A DNA stretch of 64,000 bases from AP-15 sp050729795. GTDB taxonomy: Bacteria; Pseudomonadota; Alphaproteobacteria; ATCC43930; CGMCC-115725. Location: the NCBI GenBank assembly GCA_050729795.1, contig JBOHME010000005.1, positions 1 to 64,000 of the forward strand, in the 5' to 3' direction. Shown here one piece after another: positions 46,978-55,910 of this stretch (within the stretch, counting starts at the first letter, position 1; each line of letters starts with the position of its first letter). Made by a program: the position numbers and the translations under genes. The notes below the pieces were generated by a model. The model saw only the letters and a program-made list of their open reading frames with translations. It was not told the DNA's origin and did no database searches.

Positions 46978-48465
46978 ATGGCGAGGATGGCGGCGTGCGT
47001 CTCCCTTTGCGTATTGATCCTCAGCGGCGCGGCGCGGGCCGCCGACCAGCCCACCGCCGCGCTGCCGGCGCGGGTGGAGACGCATCACTCGATCGAGCTC
47101 GCCAGTCATCATCTCGACTATGACGCGATTGCCGAGACATTCGCCCTCACCAATCAGAAGGGTGCTGAGACCGCCTCGATCTTCACCGTCTCCTATCTCG
47201 CGACGACCCCGCCCGGAACCGTCCGGCCGGTCAGCTTTGTGCTGAATGGCGGGCCGGGGGCGGCTTCGGTCTTTTTGCATCTGGGGGCGCTCGGCCCCGA
47301 AATCATCGAGACCCCGGCCGACGGCGATGCGCCGCGCCCGCCGGTGCATCTCGTGAACAATCCCTCGACCTGGCTGCCATTCACCGATCTCGTGTTCATC
47401 GACCCGGTCGGCACCGGCTACAGCTATGGAATCGGCAAGGCGGACAACCCGGACAAGCCATTCTGGGGCGTGCATGCCGACCTCGCTTCGCTCGACAGCG
47501 TCGTGCGGCTGTGGCTGACCCGGCACCAGCGCTGGGCCTCGCCGATCTATCTGGTCGGTGAGAGCTATGGCGGGTTCCGCGCCGCGGCGATGGCCCGCGC
47601 GCTGCCGCGCCAGGTCGATGTCAGGCTCAGCGGTCTTGTGCTGATCTCGCCAGCGCTCGATCTGTCGGCGCTGCACCCGGATCGGCGCGATCTCTTGGCC
47701 GCGGGGTTTTTTCTGCCGACTTATGCCGCCGTCGCGACCGCTCTGGGCCTGCCGGGTGCCGATCCCGATCTCGCCGCGGTCGAGCATTTTGCGCTTGGCG
47801 ACTACCTCGTCGGTCTGGCCGGGCTCGAGGGCCAACCGCGGCCCGACGACCCGCTGATCGCGAAGATCGCGGCGATGACCGGGCTGCGCCCGCAGACCGT
47901 TCGGCGTTGGCGCGGACAGATTCCCAATTACGTCTTTGCCCGCACGATCCTGCGCAGCCGCGGCGAGCGGGTCAGCCTCTATGACGGCACGATCGTGCGG
48001 CCGGCCCCGGCCGATGCGCGCGACGCTGGCGACCCGCTGCTGCCGCAAATCGCGGCCGCCTTCGGGGCGGCATTCAACACCTACGCCGCCGATACGCTCG
48101 ACTATCGCACCAGCCGCCCCTACCGGGTGCTGGCCGGCGATGTCTCGCGGCAATGGAACTGGGAAGGCGAGCGCCGCAAGGGCGACCGCGGTCTGCCGCT
48201 GGCGTCGCTCGAAGCAGCACTGATCGCCGATCCGCAGATGAAGGTGCTGATCGCCAATGGCCGCTACGATCTCGTGACCCCCTATCTGTCGTCGCGTTGG
48301 CTGATCGGCCAGCTACCGCTGCCGCCAGCAACGCGCACGCATCTCACGCTGCGCGTCTACCCCGGCGGCCACATGATGTATCTGCGCCCCGCCTCGCGCG
48401 CCGCCCTCGAAGCGGACGCGGCCCGGCTCTACACCCCACCCGAACCCGGCACACCGCCGCGGTAA
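46978..48465 (+). CDS. Serine carboxypeptidase-like hydrolase (peptidase S10)
   Basis: A 495-aa protein with a signal peptide (A-A-C-V-S-L-C-V-L-I-L-S-G-A-A-R-A-A, about 1-22). Oxyanion motif L-N-G-G-P-G-A-A-S (89-97), nucleophile elbow G-E-S-Y-G-G with S196, aspartate in N-G-R-Y-D-L-V-T-P-Y, histidine in G-G-H-M-M-Y. This is a full serine carboxypeptidase triad. Bacterial members are periplasmic and uncharacterised. ATG 46978 has GAGG just upstream. Confidence 0.92.
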   Translation: MARMAACVSLCVLILSGAARAADQPTAALPARVETHHSIELASHHLDYDAIAETFALTNQKGAETASIFTVSYLATTPPGTVRPVSFVLNGGPGAASVFLHLGALGPEIIETPADGDAPRPPVHLVNNPSTWLPFTDLVFIDPVGTGYSYGIGKADNPDKPFWGVHADLASLDSVVRLWLTRHQRWASPIYLVGESYGGFRAAAMARALPRQVDVRLSGLVLISPALDLSALHPDRRDLLAAGFFLPTYAAVATALGLPGADPDLAAVEHFALGDYLVGLAGLEGQPRPDDPLIAKIAAMTGLRPQTVRRWRGQIPNYVFARTILRSRGERVSLYDGTIVRPAPADARDAGDPLLPQIAAAFGAAFNTYAADTLDYRTSRPYRVLAGDVSRQWNWEGERRKGDRGLPLASLEAALIADPQMKVLIANGRYDLVTPYLSSRWLIGQLPLPPATRTHLTLRVYPGGHMMYLRPASRAALEADAARLYTPPEPGTPPR

Positions 48466-48641
48466 GGATCAGGCGGCCGCGCAAGGGACCCGAAAGCCGC
48501 CGCAACTCTTTTGTCGCTGCAAATGGTGGACGGCCGGCGCGGTGCGGCGGAGCGGGGTCTTGCCTTCGCCGTGGGTGCGTGCACAATCGTGCGACCGTTC
48601 GGGGCGAGCGCCGCAGGTGGCGCGGCAATTGCGAGGACGAC

Positions 48642-49391
48642 ATGAAGGCGCTGGTCGCGGTCAAGCGGGTCATCGACTACAACGTCAAGATCCGGGTCAA
48701 GGCGGATCACACCGGGGTCGAGACCGCCAATGTCAAGATGTCGATGAACCCGTTTGACGAGATCGCCGTCGAAGAGGCGCTGCGGCTGCGCGAGGCCGGG
48801 ACCGTCGAGGAGGTCATCGCGGTCTCGCTCGGCACGGCGCAATGCCAGGAGACGATCCGCACCGCGCTGGCGATGGGCGCCGATCGCGGCGTGCTGGTCG
48901 AGACCGATGCCGAATTGCAGCCGCTCGCGGTCGCCAAGCTCCTCAAGGCGGTGATCCTCGCCGAGAAGCCCGAAATCGTGATCATCGGCAAGCAGGCGAT
49001 CGACGATGACTGCAACCAGACGGGGCAGATGCTGTCGGCACTGCTCGGCTGGCCGCAGGCGACCTTCGCCTCGAAGCTCGTGATTGGCGACGGCAAGGCC
49101 GAAGTCACCCGCGAGGTCGATGGCGGGCTCGAAACCGTGTCGATCAGATTGCCGGCGGTGGTCACAACCGATCTCAGATTGAACGAGCCGCGCTACGCCT
49201 CGCTGCCGAACATCATGCGGGCCAAGAAAAAGCCGATCGCGACAACCACGCCGCAACAGCTCGGCGTCGATGCGAGCCCGCGGCTTGTCGTGCTCAAGGT
49301 CGAGGAGCCGGCAAAGCGCCAGGGCGGGCACAAGGTCGGCTCGGTCGAGGAACTGGTTGACAAGCTCAAGACCGAAGCGCGGGTGATCTGA
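48642..49391 (+). CDS. etfB: Electron transfer flavoprotein beta subunit
   Basis: A 249-aa AMP-binding subunit: A-V-K-R-V-I-D-Y-N-V-K-I-R-V, M-N-P-F-D-E-I-A-V-E-E-A, I-I-G-K-Q-A-I-D-D-D-C-N-Q-T-G-Q. Accepts electrons from acyl-CoA dehydrogenases such as Ivd and passes them to ETF:quinone oxidoreductase. ATG 48642 after GAGGA. Stop overlaps the etfA start (TGATG), so stoichiometric translation. Confidence 0.96.
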   Translation: MKALVAVKRVIDYNVKIRVKADHTGVETANVKMSMNPFDEIAVEEALRLREAGTVEEVIAVSLGTAQCQETIRTALAMGADRGVLVETDAELQPLAVAKLLKAVILAEKPEIVIIGKQAIDDDCNQTGQMLSALLGWPQATFASKLVIGDGKAEVTREVDGGLETVSIRLPAVVTTDLRLNEPRYASLPNIMRAKKKPIATTTPQQLGVDASPRLVVLKVEEPAKRQGGHKVGSVEELVDKLKTEARVI

Positions 49392-50350
49392 TGGCTGCTC
49401 TCGTCGTCGCCGAACACGACAACCGGGTCCTGAAACCCGCGACATTGAACGCGCTGGCTGCGGCAAAGGAGATCGCCGCCAAGGAAACCCCCGAGGGGAA
49501 TGTCGATATCCTGGTCGCGGGCAACGGGTGCCGTGCGGTCGCCAAAGCAGCGGCGCAAATCCCCGGTGTGAAGCGGGTGCGGCTCGCCGAGGATCCGGCT
49601 TATGAGCACGGGCTCGCCGAAAACATCGCACCGCTTCTGGTTGAGCTGGCCAAGGATTACACGCATCTCCTGGCGCCGACGACGACCGCCGGCAAGAACC
49701 TGATGCCCCGGGTCGCAGCACTTCTCGATGTGATGCAGATTTCCGACATCAGCGCGGTCGTCTCGGCCGATACCTTTGTGCGCCCGATCTATGCCGGCAA
49801 CGCATTGCAGACGGTGCGGTCGAAAGACCCGATCAAAGTCATCACCGTGCGCGGCACCGCCTTTCCGCCGGGTGCGGCGACCGGCGGGACGGCGCCCATC
49901 GAAGCGGTGGCGGCGACCGGATCGGCCGGGCTCTCCGAATTCCTGCGGGCCGAACTGTCGAAATCGGAGCGGCCTGAGCTGACCAGTGCGCGGGTCATCA
50001 TTTCCGGCGGACGTGGCATGCAATCGGGCGACAACTTCCACCTGCTGGAAAAGGTCGCCGACCAGCTCGGCGCCGCGGTCGGCGCATCGCGCGCCGCGGT
50101 CGATGCCGGCTTTGTCCCGAACGACTATCAGGTCGGGCAGACCGGCAAGATCGTCGCGCCCGAGCTCTACATCGCGGTCGGAATTTCGGGCGCCATCCAG
50201 CATCTTGCCGGGATGAAGGATTCGAAAGTCATCGTCGCGATCAACAAGGACGAGGAGGCGCCGATCTTCCAGATCGCCGATTACGGTCTCGTCGGCGATC
50301 TGTTCAAGGTGCTTCCCGAGCTCGCCGCCGAGCTCGAGCGCCGCCGGTGA
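49391..50350 (+). CDS. etfA: Electron transfer flavoprotein alpha subunit
   Basis: A 319-aa FAD-binding subunit. L-A-P-T-T-T-A-G-K-N-L-M-P-R and the C-terminal FAD signature V-G-A-S-R-A-A-V-D-A-G-F-V-P-N, Q-V-G-Q-T-G-K-I-V-A-P-E-L-Y and G-I-S-G-A-I-Q-H-L-A-G-M are all present. Overlaps etfB and the next gene, so a tight three-gene operon for fatty/amino-acid oxidation. Confidence 0.97.
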   Translation: MAALVVAEHDNRVLKPATLNALAAAKEIAAKETPEGNVDILVAGNGCRAVAKAAAQIPGVKRVRLAEDPAYEHGLAENIAPLLVELAKDYTHLLAPTTTAGKNLMPRVAALLDVMQISDISAVVSADTFVRPIYAGNALQTVRSKDPIKVITVRGTAFPPGAATGGTAPIEAVAATGSAGLSEFLRAELSKSERPELTSARVIISGGRGMQSGDNFHLLEKVADQLGAAVGASRAAVDAGFVPNDYQVGQTGKIVAPELYIAVGISGAIQHLAGMKDSKVIVAINKDEEAPIFQIADYGLVGDLFKVLPELAAELERRR

Positions 50351-51279
50351 CCGCCGCTGCGCCTGCCGACAGCCAAAGGGCGGCCACCGCCGTGGCGGCG
50401 CTCGATCGGCTGCGGCGGATCGGGGTGATTGGCGCCGGGCAGATGGGCGGCGGGATTGCCCATGTCTGCGCGCTGGCTGGGCTCGATGTGGTGCTGACCG
50501 ATATCGGCGACGACCCGCTGCAGCGCGGGTGCGCGGCGATCGAGCGCAACCTCGCCCGTCAGGTCGCCCGCGGCCGGATTCGCGAAGACGACAAAGACGC
50601 AGCATTGGCGCGCATCGCCACCGGGCTCGATTATTCATTGTTTGCCGATTGCGACATGGTGATCGAGGCGGCGACCGAAAAAGAGGAGGTCAAGCGAGAG
50701 ATCTACAAAAAGCTGACCCCGGCTTTGCGGCCCGACGCGCTGATCGCCACCAACACCTCGTCGATCTCGATTACCCGGCTCGCCGCCTCGACCGACCGTC
50801 CCGGCAAGTTCATCGGCATGCATTTTATGAACCCGGTGCCGGTGATGAGCCTCGTCGAGCTGATCCGCGGCATCGCCACCGATGAGGAAACCTTTGCGCT
50901 GACCCGCGACCTCGCTGTAAAGCTCGGCAAGACCCCAGTTGCGGCCGAGGATTTCCCAGCCTTTATCGTCAACCGCATCCTGTTGCCGATGATCAACGAG
51001 GCGGTCTACGTGCTCTACGAGGGGGTCGGCTCGGTCGAGGCGATCGACACGGCGATGCAGCTCGGCGCGAACCATCCGATGGGCCCGCTGGAGCTGGCCG
51101 ATTTCATCGGTCTCGATACCTGCCTGTCGGTCATGCAGGTGCTCTACGAAGGGCTCGCCGACAGCAAGTACCGGCCCTGCCCGCTCCTGGTCAAATATGT
51201 CGAGGCCGGCTGGCTCGGGCGCAAGACCGGTCGCGGCTTTTACGACTATCGCGGGCTGAAGCCGGTGCCGACCCGCTGA
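50347..51279 (+). CDS. 3-hydroxybutyryl-CoA (3-hydroxyacyl-CoA) dehydrogenase
   Basis: 310 aa, GTG start overlapping the etfA stop (GTGA). NAD-binding G-V-I-G-A-G-Q-M-G-G-G-I-A (26-38), E-A-A-T-E-K, N-T-S-S-I-S-I-T, the catalytic F-I-G-M-H-F-M-N-P-V-P-V-M, and C-terminal dimer domain D-T-A-M-Q-L-G-A-N-H-P-M-G-P-L-E-L. Oxidises or reduces 3-hydroxybutyryl-CoA in fatty-acid or polyhydroxybutyrate/butyrate metabolism. Linked to etfBA, as in many alphaproteobacteria. Confidence 0.96.
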   Translation: MTAAAPADSQRAATAVAALDRLRRIGVIGAGQMGGGIAHVCALAGLDVVLTDIGDDPLQRGCAAIERNLARQVARGRIREDDKDAALARIATGLDYSLFADCDMVIEAATEKEEVKREIYKKLTPALRPDALIATNTSSISITRLAASTDRPGKFIGMHFMNPVPVMSLVELIRGIATDEETFALTRDLAVKLGKTPVAAEDFPAFIVNRILLPMINEAVYVLYEGVGSVEAIDTAMQLGANHPMGPLELADFIGLDTCLSVMQVLYEGLADSKYRPCPLLVKYVEAGWLGRKTGRGFYDYRGLKPVPTR

Positions 51280-51418
51280 TCGGCGAATTCGGGGTGCTGG
51301 CGCTGCGGCGCCGATCCGATCGACCCAACCTTGTCCTCGGCCGGTCGATCCGTTATCAAGCCGCCACGATCGCGTGCTATCCGATCCTGCGGTCAGCAGC
51401 CTGCGGAATGGTTTGCCG

Positions 51419-51982
51419 GTGACAGCGTGCTTGGATAATTGCCCGGCTCTGGTGCTCAACGCGGATTTTCGGCCGCTGAGCTACTTTCCATTGTCGTTGT
51501 GGTCGTGGCAGGACGCGATCAAGGCGGTATTTCTCGATCGAGTCAACATCATCGACCATTACGACGTTCGGGTGCGCAGCCCGTCGGTAGAAATCCAGCT
51601 GCCGAGCGTTGTCTCGCTGAAAGAATATGTGCCGGCGGCGCGCCACCCCGCATTCACCCGGTTCAACGTGTTTCTGCGCGATCGCTTCACCTGCCAATAT
51701 TGCGGCGAGCCCTATCCCTCGCACGATCTGACGTTCGACCATCTGGTGCCGCGCTCGCGGGGCGGCCGTACCACCTGGATCAACGTCGTGACTGCGTGCG
51801 GCAGCTGCAATCTCTTGAAAGGCGACCGGCTGCCGCGCGAGAGCGGCATGTATCCGCGCCATCGCCCGGTGCAGCCGACGACGCACATGCTGCAGCAGAA
51901 CGGGCGCGCCTTTCCGCCCAACTATCTGCACGAGAGTTGGCGCGACTACCTCTATTGGGATACCGTCCTCGACCCGTCCTGA
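51419..51982 (+). CDS. HNH endonuclease
   Basis: 187 aa if started at GTG 51419 (GCGGAA about 9 nt upstream); GTG 51374 gives 202 aa. L-V-L-N-A-D-F-R-P-L-S-Y-F-P-L-S-L-W at the start, then the HNH finger: F-T-C-Q-Y-C-G, H-D-L-T-F-D-H-L-V-P-R-S-R-G-G, W-I-N-V-V-T-A-C-G-S-C-N. C-x-x-C pairs hold a structural zinc. This form is widely conserved as a single gene in alphaproteobacteria; role unknown, possibly DNA repair. Confidence 0.9.
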   Translation: MTACLDNCPALVLNADFRPLSYFPLSLWSWQDAIKAVFLDRVNIIDHYDVRVRSPSVEIQLPSVVSLKEYVPAARHPAFTRFNVFLRDRFTCQYCGEPYPSHDLTFDHLVPRSRGGRTTWINVVTACGSCNLLKGDRLPRESGMYPRHRPVQPTTHMLQQNGRAFPPNYLHESWRDYLYWDTVLDPS

Positions 51983-52069
51983 GCAGATGCCTCGCCAAGG
52001 CCCAACAGCAGGCACGGCCGTGGCGGCGGGGTGCGCAGACCGCCTGCGGGGCGGGGACGGAGCAGCCTC

Positions 52070-52882
52070 GTGACCCGCGATCCCGTCGCCTCCAACATCG
52101 ACAATCTCGTGCGGCGTCTCGATGCGCTGCCAATCCGAGGGTCCTACGGCGCTGTAAAGCCGATCATTGCTGATGTTCCGCCGGAATTGCTGCGGAGCGC
52201 CGCCCGTTTCCTGGCCGAGAACTTCGAAGACCGGATTGCTCGATTAAAGCTGCCGGTATCGGTGGTGGCGAGCTACCGCGAGGACGTCTGTCGCATCCAC
52301 CGCGATACGGGTCGGCTGCCCGACCATTTCTATCGATCCGAGAACGATGTTTTCATCAAAGATTTTTGTATCGCGGCACAGCGGATCATCCCGGTCGGGG
52401 CGCAAATCATTCACGAAACCGGCATTTCCCGCCGATTTGTGCTGGGTACACGAGGACGCGAAGCGGTCTACGCCGCCGGATTTTTTCTGCGCACCCGCGG
52501 CTTCTCGCCGTTTTACGAGATGCACACCCACGAGCCGGCGCTCGGCGAGTTCAACGACGCGGGGTGGCGGCGCAGCTATTTGCGGATTGCTGCGATTCTG
52601 AAGTTAAATCCCGAGATCAAAGGCGTGTTCAGCTCGGCGTGGTATTTCGATCCGGTCATCGAGAAGATATCGCCGCGGCTGGCCTATGTACGAAACATCC
52701 CGATGCGGAATGGAGCCCTGTCGATCTATTGCGGCAGCGACGAGGCATCGATCCGTCTTGCCACAAAAACATCGGAAACCCGCAGAAAACTGCACTCCAG
52801 CGGTCGCTACCTGCCGACGTCCTACCTTGTCGTCTGGGATCGCCATCACCTGCTGCAATGGGCGGCAGCGCAATCCATGTGA
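52070..52882 (+). CDS. Hypothetical protein next to polysaccharide deacetylase
   Basis: 270 aa from GTG 52070 (GGAG upstream); family not recognised. No signal peptide or membrane helix. Conserved-looking features include D-V-C-R-I-H-R-D-T-G-R-L, F-Y-R-S-E-N-D-V-F-I-K-D-F-C-I-A-A-Q-R-I and F-Y-E-M-H-T-H-E, which has an acid-rich, His-containing look that could bind a metal. Its stop is followed by a 179-bp gap containing two CtrA-like boxes. Whether it is an enzyme is unknown. Confidence 0.75.
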   Translation: MTRDPVASNIDNLVRRLDALPIRGSYGAVKPIIADVPPELLRSAARFLAENFEDRIARLKLPVSVVASYREDVCRIHRDTGRLPDHFYRSENDVFIKDFCIAAQRIIPVGAQIIHETGISRRFVLGTRGREAVYAAGFFLRTRGFSPFYEMHTHEPALGEFNDAGWRRSYLRIAAILKLNPEIKGVFSSAWYFDPVIEKISPRLAYVRNIPMRNGALSIYCGSDEASIRLATKTSETRRKLHSSGRYLPTSYLVVWDRHHLLQWAAAQSM

Positions 52883-52953
52883 AAAACGGGATCGGCACAT
52901 GACCGACGCGACACGGCTCGCTACTTCGACAATCAAACTGAGAAAACGCTGTG

Positions 52954-52981
52954 TTAACCATCAATCGAATTCGTTAACCAT
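52954..52981. promoter_or_regulatory. Two direct TTAACCAT boxes (CtrA half-site type)
   Basis: Exact TTAACCAT at 52954-52961 and 52974-52981, 20 bp apart centre to centre, i.e. on the same face of the helix. This 8-mer is a described CtrA half-site in alphaproteobacteria. The boxes lie in an AT-rich patch 80-108 bp before the deacetylase start. Binding is predicted, not shown. Confidence 0.55.
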
Positions 52982-53061
52982 AAATAAGGTTCCTAAGAAC
53001 GTGATGTCGGAGTATTCTGATTAATGGTGGGGCGCGTCGGTGGCAAGTGTAGTTGCTGTCC

Positions 53062-54054
53062 ATGGTCAAGAACGGATTGCTGCACGCGGCCCGCCGTGGC
53101 GGGATGTTTGCGCTGTCGCGGCGGGCATCGCGTAAGAGCTTGCGAATCCTTGCCTATCATGGATTGTGGACGACGCCCGGTTATCAGTACGGCAATTACC
53201 TGTTTATGACGCCCGAGCAATTCGAACGGCGGATGATCTGGCTGCGAAATTCCTGCTATCCGGTGCTGCGGCTCGGCGCGGCGCTGCAACGGCTCGACCA
53301 AGGCGATCTGCCCGACCACGCGGTCGTGATCACGATCGATGACGGCTGGAGCTCGACCTACACCCACATGCTCCCGGTTCTCGAGCGGCTGGGTCTGCCG
53401 GCCACGGTTTATGCAACGACGTGGTATTCGGAAAACCAGCTGCCGGTGATCAATGTCGCCGTCGATTACATCCTGCGGCGAACCGGGCAGCCGCGCGGAC
53501 AATTGCCGGAGTTGGTTGGCGAGATCGAGCAATCGCCCTCGATCGAAGAGCGGGAGCGGGTATTGCGGCAATGCGCGGCCCGGTTTGGCGTGCCGACCGC
53601 CCCGTGGTGGGAGGGCCGGCAGTTTCATGTTATGAGCAAGGCCGAAATCGGCGATGCTGACCGACGCGGCCTTGACATCCAGCTGCATACGCATCGTCAC
53701 CGATCAGGGATGGCGAATTGCGACAATCTTGCGCGCGAAATCGGCGACAACAGGGCGGCATTGGCCGCCGCGTGCGGGCGGCCGGGACAGAGCTTTCGCC
53801 ATTTCTGCTATCCAAGCGGCGATGCCCCTCTCTCCGCAGCAGGCATTCTGAAGTCGCTCGGGATCGGTTCGGCGACCCTGGTCGAGCCCGGGCTGAACCC
53901 GCCCGGCGCCAATCCCTATCGGCTCTATCGCTATCTCGACGGCCGTGCGGTGTCCGATGTGGAGTTCGAGGCTTATTTGAGCGGCGCGCACGCGGCCTAC
54001 CGAGCAGTGCGGACCGCCAGCCGGCTGCTCACCCGACCACGCCGGGCATCCTAG
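53062..54054 (+). CDS. Polysaccharide deacetylase family protein
   Basis: 330 aa, NodB-homology fold. L-A-Y-H-G, I-T-I-D-D-G-W-S-S-T-Y (catalytic and metal aspartates), D-I-Q-L-H-T-H-R-H-R (zinc histidines) and F-R-H-F-C-Y-P-S-G (base/Arg region) follow the four NodB motifs in order. Likely removes N- or O-acetyl groups from a surface polysaccharide. ATG 53062; a TTG at 53053 is in frame. Two CtrA-like boxes upstream suggest cell-cycle control. Confidence 0.88.
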   Translation: MVKNGLLHAARRGGMFALSRRASRKSLRILAYHGLWTTPGYQYGNYLFMTPEQFERRMIWLRNSCYPVLRLGAALQRLDQGDLPDHAVVITIDDGWSSTYTHMLPVLERLGLPATVYATTWYSENQLPVINVAVDYILRRTGQPRGQLPELVGEIEQSPSIEERERVLRQCAARFGVPTAPWWEGRQFHVMSKAEIGDADRRGLDIQLHTHRHRSGMANCDNLAREIGDNRAALAAACGRPGQSFRHFCYPSGDAPLSAAGILKSLGIGSATLVEPGLNPPGANPYRLYRYLDGRAVSDVEFEAYLSGAHAAYRAVRTASRLLTRPRRAS

Positions 54055-54071
54055 ACCACATGTCCGCCTGA

Positions 54072-54089
54072 AGACGGGACGACCCGTCT
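54072..54089. terminator. Stem-loop after the deacetylase gene
   Basis: Perfect 7-bp stem AGACGGG (54072-54078) / CCCGTCT (54083-54089) with a 4-nt loop ACGA, starting 17 nt after the stop codon. No T-run follows, so it may be a weak or Rho-assisted end. Confidence 0.35.
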
Positions 54090-54265
54090 CGCAATATGCC
54101 TGCCGCGTTGGACCATCAAAAAGCGCTCCCCCGCATATCCCGCCTGGCGCAGCCGTTGCGGCCGGTGCATCGCTCGGCCTCTTGTCACCCGGCGATAGTT
54201 CGGGCTTAATTTTGCCGCGCGGCGATCCGAGCCGCCGATCGTCACAGGAAGAAGGCGGGGTTGCG

Positions 54266-54817
54266 ATGCAGGCGGACCGATCGGCCGAACGGACCAGGCT
54301 ACTCGGCATTATCCGTCGCAACTCCCTATTAGAAAACAGAGATTTTGTGCTCGCCTCGGGCCGGTCGAGCAACTTCTTCTTCGACATGAAGCGCACGATC
54401 TTCGAGCCTGAGGGCGCCGCGCTGACTGCCGACCTGCTGTTCGAGCGGATCGCCGGCGAGGCGGTCGACTTCATCGGCGGATTGGAAACGGGTGCCATCC
54501 CGATCGTCGCGGCATTGTGCGCGAAAAGCTGGCCGGAGAAGCCGATCAAGGGGTTTTTCGTCCGCAAGGAGGCGAAGGGCCACGGCACCGACCAGCGCCT
54601 CGACGGGCTGCTCGAACCGGGCTCGCGCGTGATCCTGTTCGAGGATGTGACAACCACCGGCGGCTCGGTCATGCAGGCGGTGAACGAGGTGCGCCGGCGC
54701 CAATGCACGATCCTCAAGGTGATCACCATAGTCGATCGCCTCGAAGGTGCGGCGGAAGCGTTCGCCAACGCCGGCATCGCGTTTGAGGCACTGTTCACCT
54801 GGCGGGACTTCAGTTGA
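54266..54817 (+). CDS. pyrE: Orotate phosphoribosyltransferase
   Basis: A 183-aa enzyme forming OMP from orotate and PRPP in pyrimidine synthesis. L-A-S-G-R-S-S-N-F-F-F-D-M-K near residue 29, V-R-K-E-A-K-G-H-G and PRPP loop V-I-L-F-E-D-V-T-T-T-G-G-S (122-134). ATG 54266 with GGAAGAAGG upstream. Its stop overlaps the next gene's TTG start (TTGA). Confidence 0.96.
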   Translation: MQADRSAERTRLLGIIRRNSLLENRDFVLASGRSSNFFFDMKRTIFEPEGAALTADLLFERIAGEAVDFIGGLETGAIPIVAALCAKSWPEKPIKGFFVRKEAKGHGTDQRLDGLLEPGSRVILFEDVTTTGGSVMQAVNEVRRRQCTILKVITIVDRLEGAAEAFANAGIAFEALFTWRDFS

Positions 54818-55176
54818 CCCGATCGGTCGTCGATCTGGCTGCGGCCCATCTCAAGCGTCAGTTCCAATACCAGACGCAGCGTGATCGTTTCGGCCGGATC
54901 GAGGCGCTGCGCGAGCTGGCGATCTACGCGCGCGGGTGCATCGCATCCTCGTTGTCGTCCGGCCAGATGACAGTCGCCTTTGTGCTCGAACGGGTGCTGC
55001 ACAATTGTGCGGGTGAGCTCGACCGACCGCCGGTGCGGATTTCCGAGATCGCCGAGCTTGGCGACCGCCTGCTTCCGCCGGTGACCCGCGCGGTCGACTT
55101 TCTGACGGGCGCCGAGGACGACCCGGTGGAAATCGCCGCCGCCCTGATCCGGGCGCGACCGCCAAGCGACCGCTGA
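54814..55176 (+). CDS. Small helical protein coupled to pyrE
   Basis: A 120-aa mostly alpha-helical protein, TTG start at 54814 overlapping the pyrE stop. K-R-Q-F-Q-Y-Q-T-Q-R-D-R-F-G-R-I-E-A-L-R-E-L opens it and P-V-R-I-S-E-I-A-E-L-G-D-R-L-L-P-P-V-T-R-A follows. Family not recognised. Coupling suggests co-regulation with pyrE rather than shared function. Confidence 0.65.
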   Translation: MTRSVVDLAAAHLKRQFQYQTQRDRFGRIEALRELAIYARGCIASSLSSGQMTVAFVLERVLHNCAGELDRPPVRISEIAELGDRLLPPVTRAVDFLTGAEDDPVEIAAALIRARPPSDR

Positions 55177-55277
55177 GCACCGGCTCTCCGGTTCGATTGG
55201 CCGCGCCTCGGAGGTAACGCCGATCGGCTCGTCCCGCCAGATTGACGCGGTACCACCCGTCCCCTATCTAGCATCCG

Positions 55278-55802
55278 ATGGCGCTGCTACCGATCATCAC
55301 CGCTCCCGACCCGCGGCTCAAAATCAAGGCGCGGCCGGTCCCCCTCGTCGACGACGAGGTCCGGCAGCTGATGGACGATATGCTGGCGACGATGCGGCAG
55401 GCAATCGGCATTGGGCTTGCGGCACCCCAGGTCGGGGTCGCCAAACGGGTCATCGTCGTCGATGTCGCGCGCGACGGCGAGCCGCCGCAGCCGATGATGC
55501 TGGCCAACCCCGAGATCCTGTGGCGCTCGTCCGAACTGATGACCGGCAGCGAGGGGTGCCTGTCGCTGCCCGAGCATTATGCCGAGGTAACCCGCCCGGA
55601 AAAAATCCGGCTGCGCTACCTCGACTACCAGGACGAGGTTCGCGAGATCGACGCCTCGGGACTGCTCGCGACCTGCATCCAGCATGAGGTCGATCATCTG
55701 GACGGCGTGCTGTTTGTCGATCATATCTCGATGGTCAAGCGCGGGATGATCCTGCGCAAGCTCGCCAAGGCGAAGCGCAGCCGCACTCCGGTCGCCGCCT
55801 AG
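55278..55802 (+). CDS. def: Peptide deformylase
   Basis: A 174-aa metalloprotease removing the N-formyl group from new proteins. Motif 1 G-I-G-L-A-A-P-Q-V-G (44-53), motif 2 E-G-C-L-S-L-P with C94, motif 3 Q-H-E-V-D-H-L-D-G (H136, E137, H140) make up the complete metal site. First of def-fmt-truA. Confidence 0.97.
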   Translation: MALLPIITAPDPRLKIKARPVPLVDDEVRQLMDDMLATMRQAIGIGLAAPQVGVAKRVIVVDVARDGEPPQPMMLANPEILWRSSELMTGSEGCLSLPEHYAEVTRPEKIRLRYLDYQDEVREIDASGLLATCIQHEVDHLDGVLFVDHISMVKRGMILRKLAKAKRSRTPVAA

Positions 55803-55840
55803 GGCAGGCGGCGTGCGGACCGCGCCGCGGGAAGCCCAAG

Positions 55841-55908
55841 ATCGCCGGGAGCCCGGGACCGCCGGGAGCCCGAGATCGCCTGGAGCCCGGGGCCACCGGG
55901 GAGCTAAT
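55841..55908. repeat. 17-bp tandem repeat containing the fmt ribosome-binding site
   Basis: Units ATCGCCGGGAGCCCGGG / ACCGCCGGGAGCCCGAG / ATCGCCTGGAGCCCGGG / GCCACCGGGGAGCTAAT run with a 17-bp period from 55841 to 55908. The last, degenerate copy supplies the GGGGAG that precedes the fmt GTG at 55911. Confidence 0.8.
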
Positions 55909-55910
55909 AT

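Noticed and set aside
46816..48153. Minus-strand open frame (445 codons) opposite the S10 peptidase
   Set aside because: Antisense to a gene with complete serine carboxypeptidase motifs and signal peptide.
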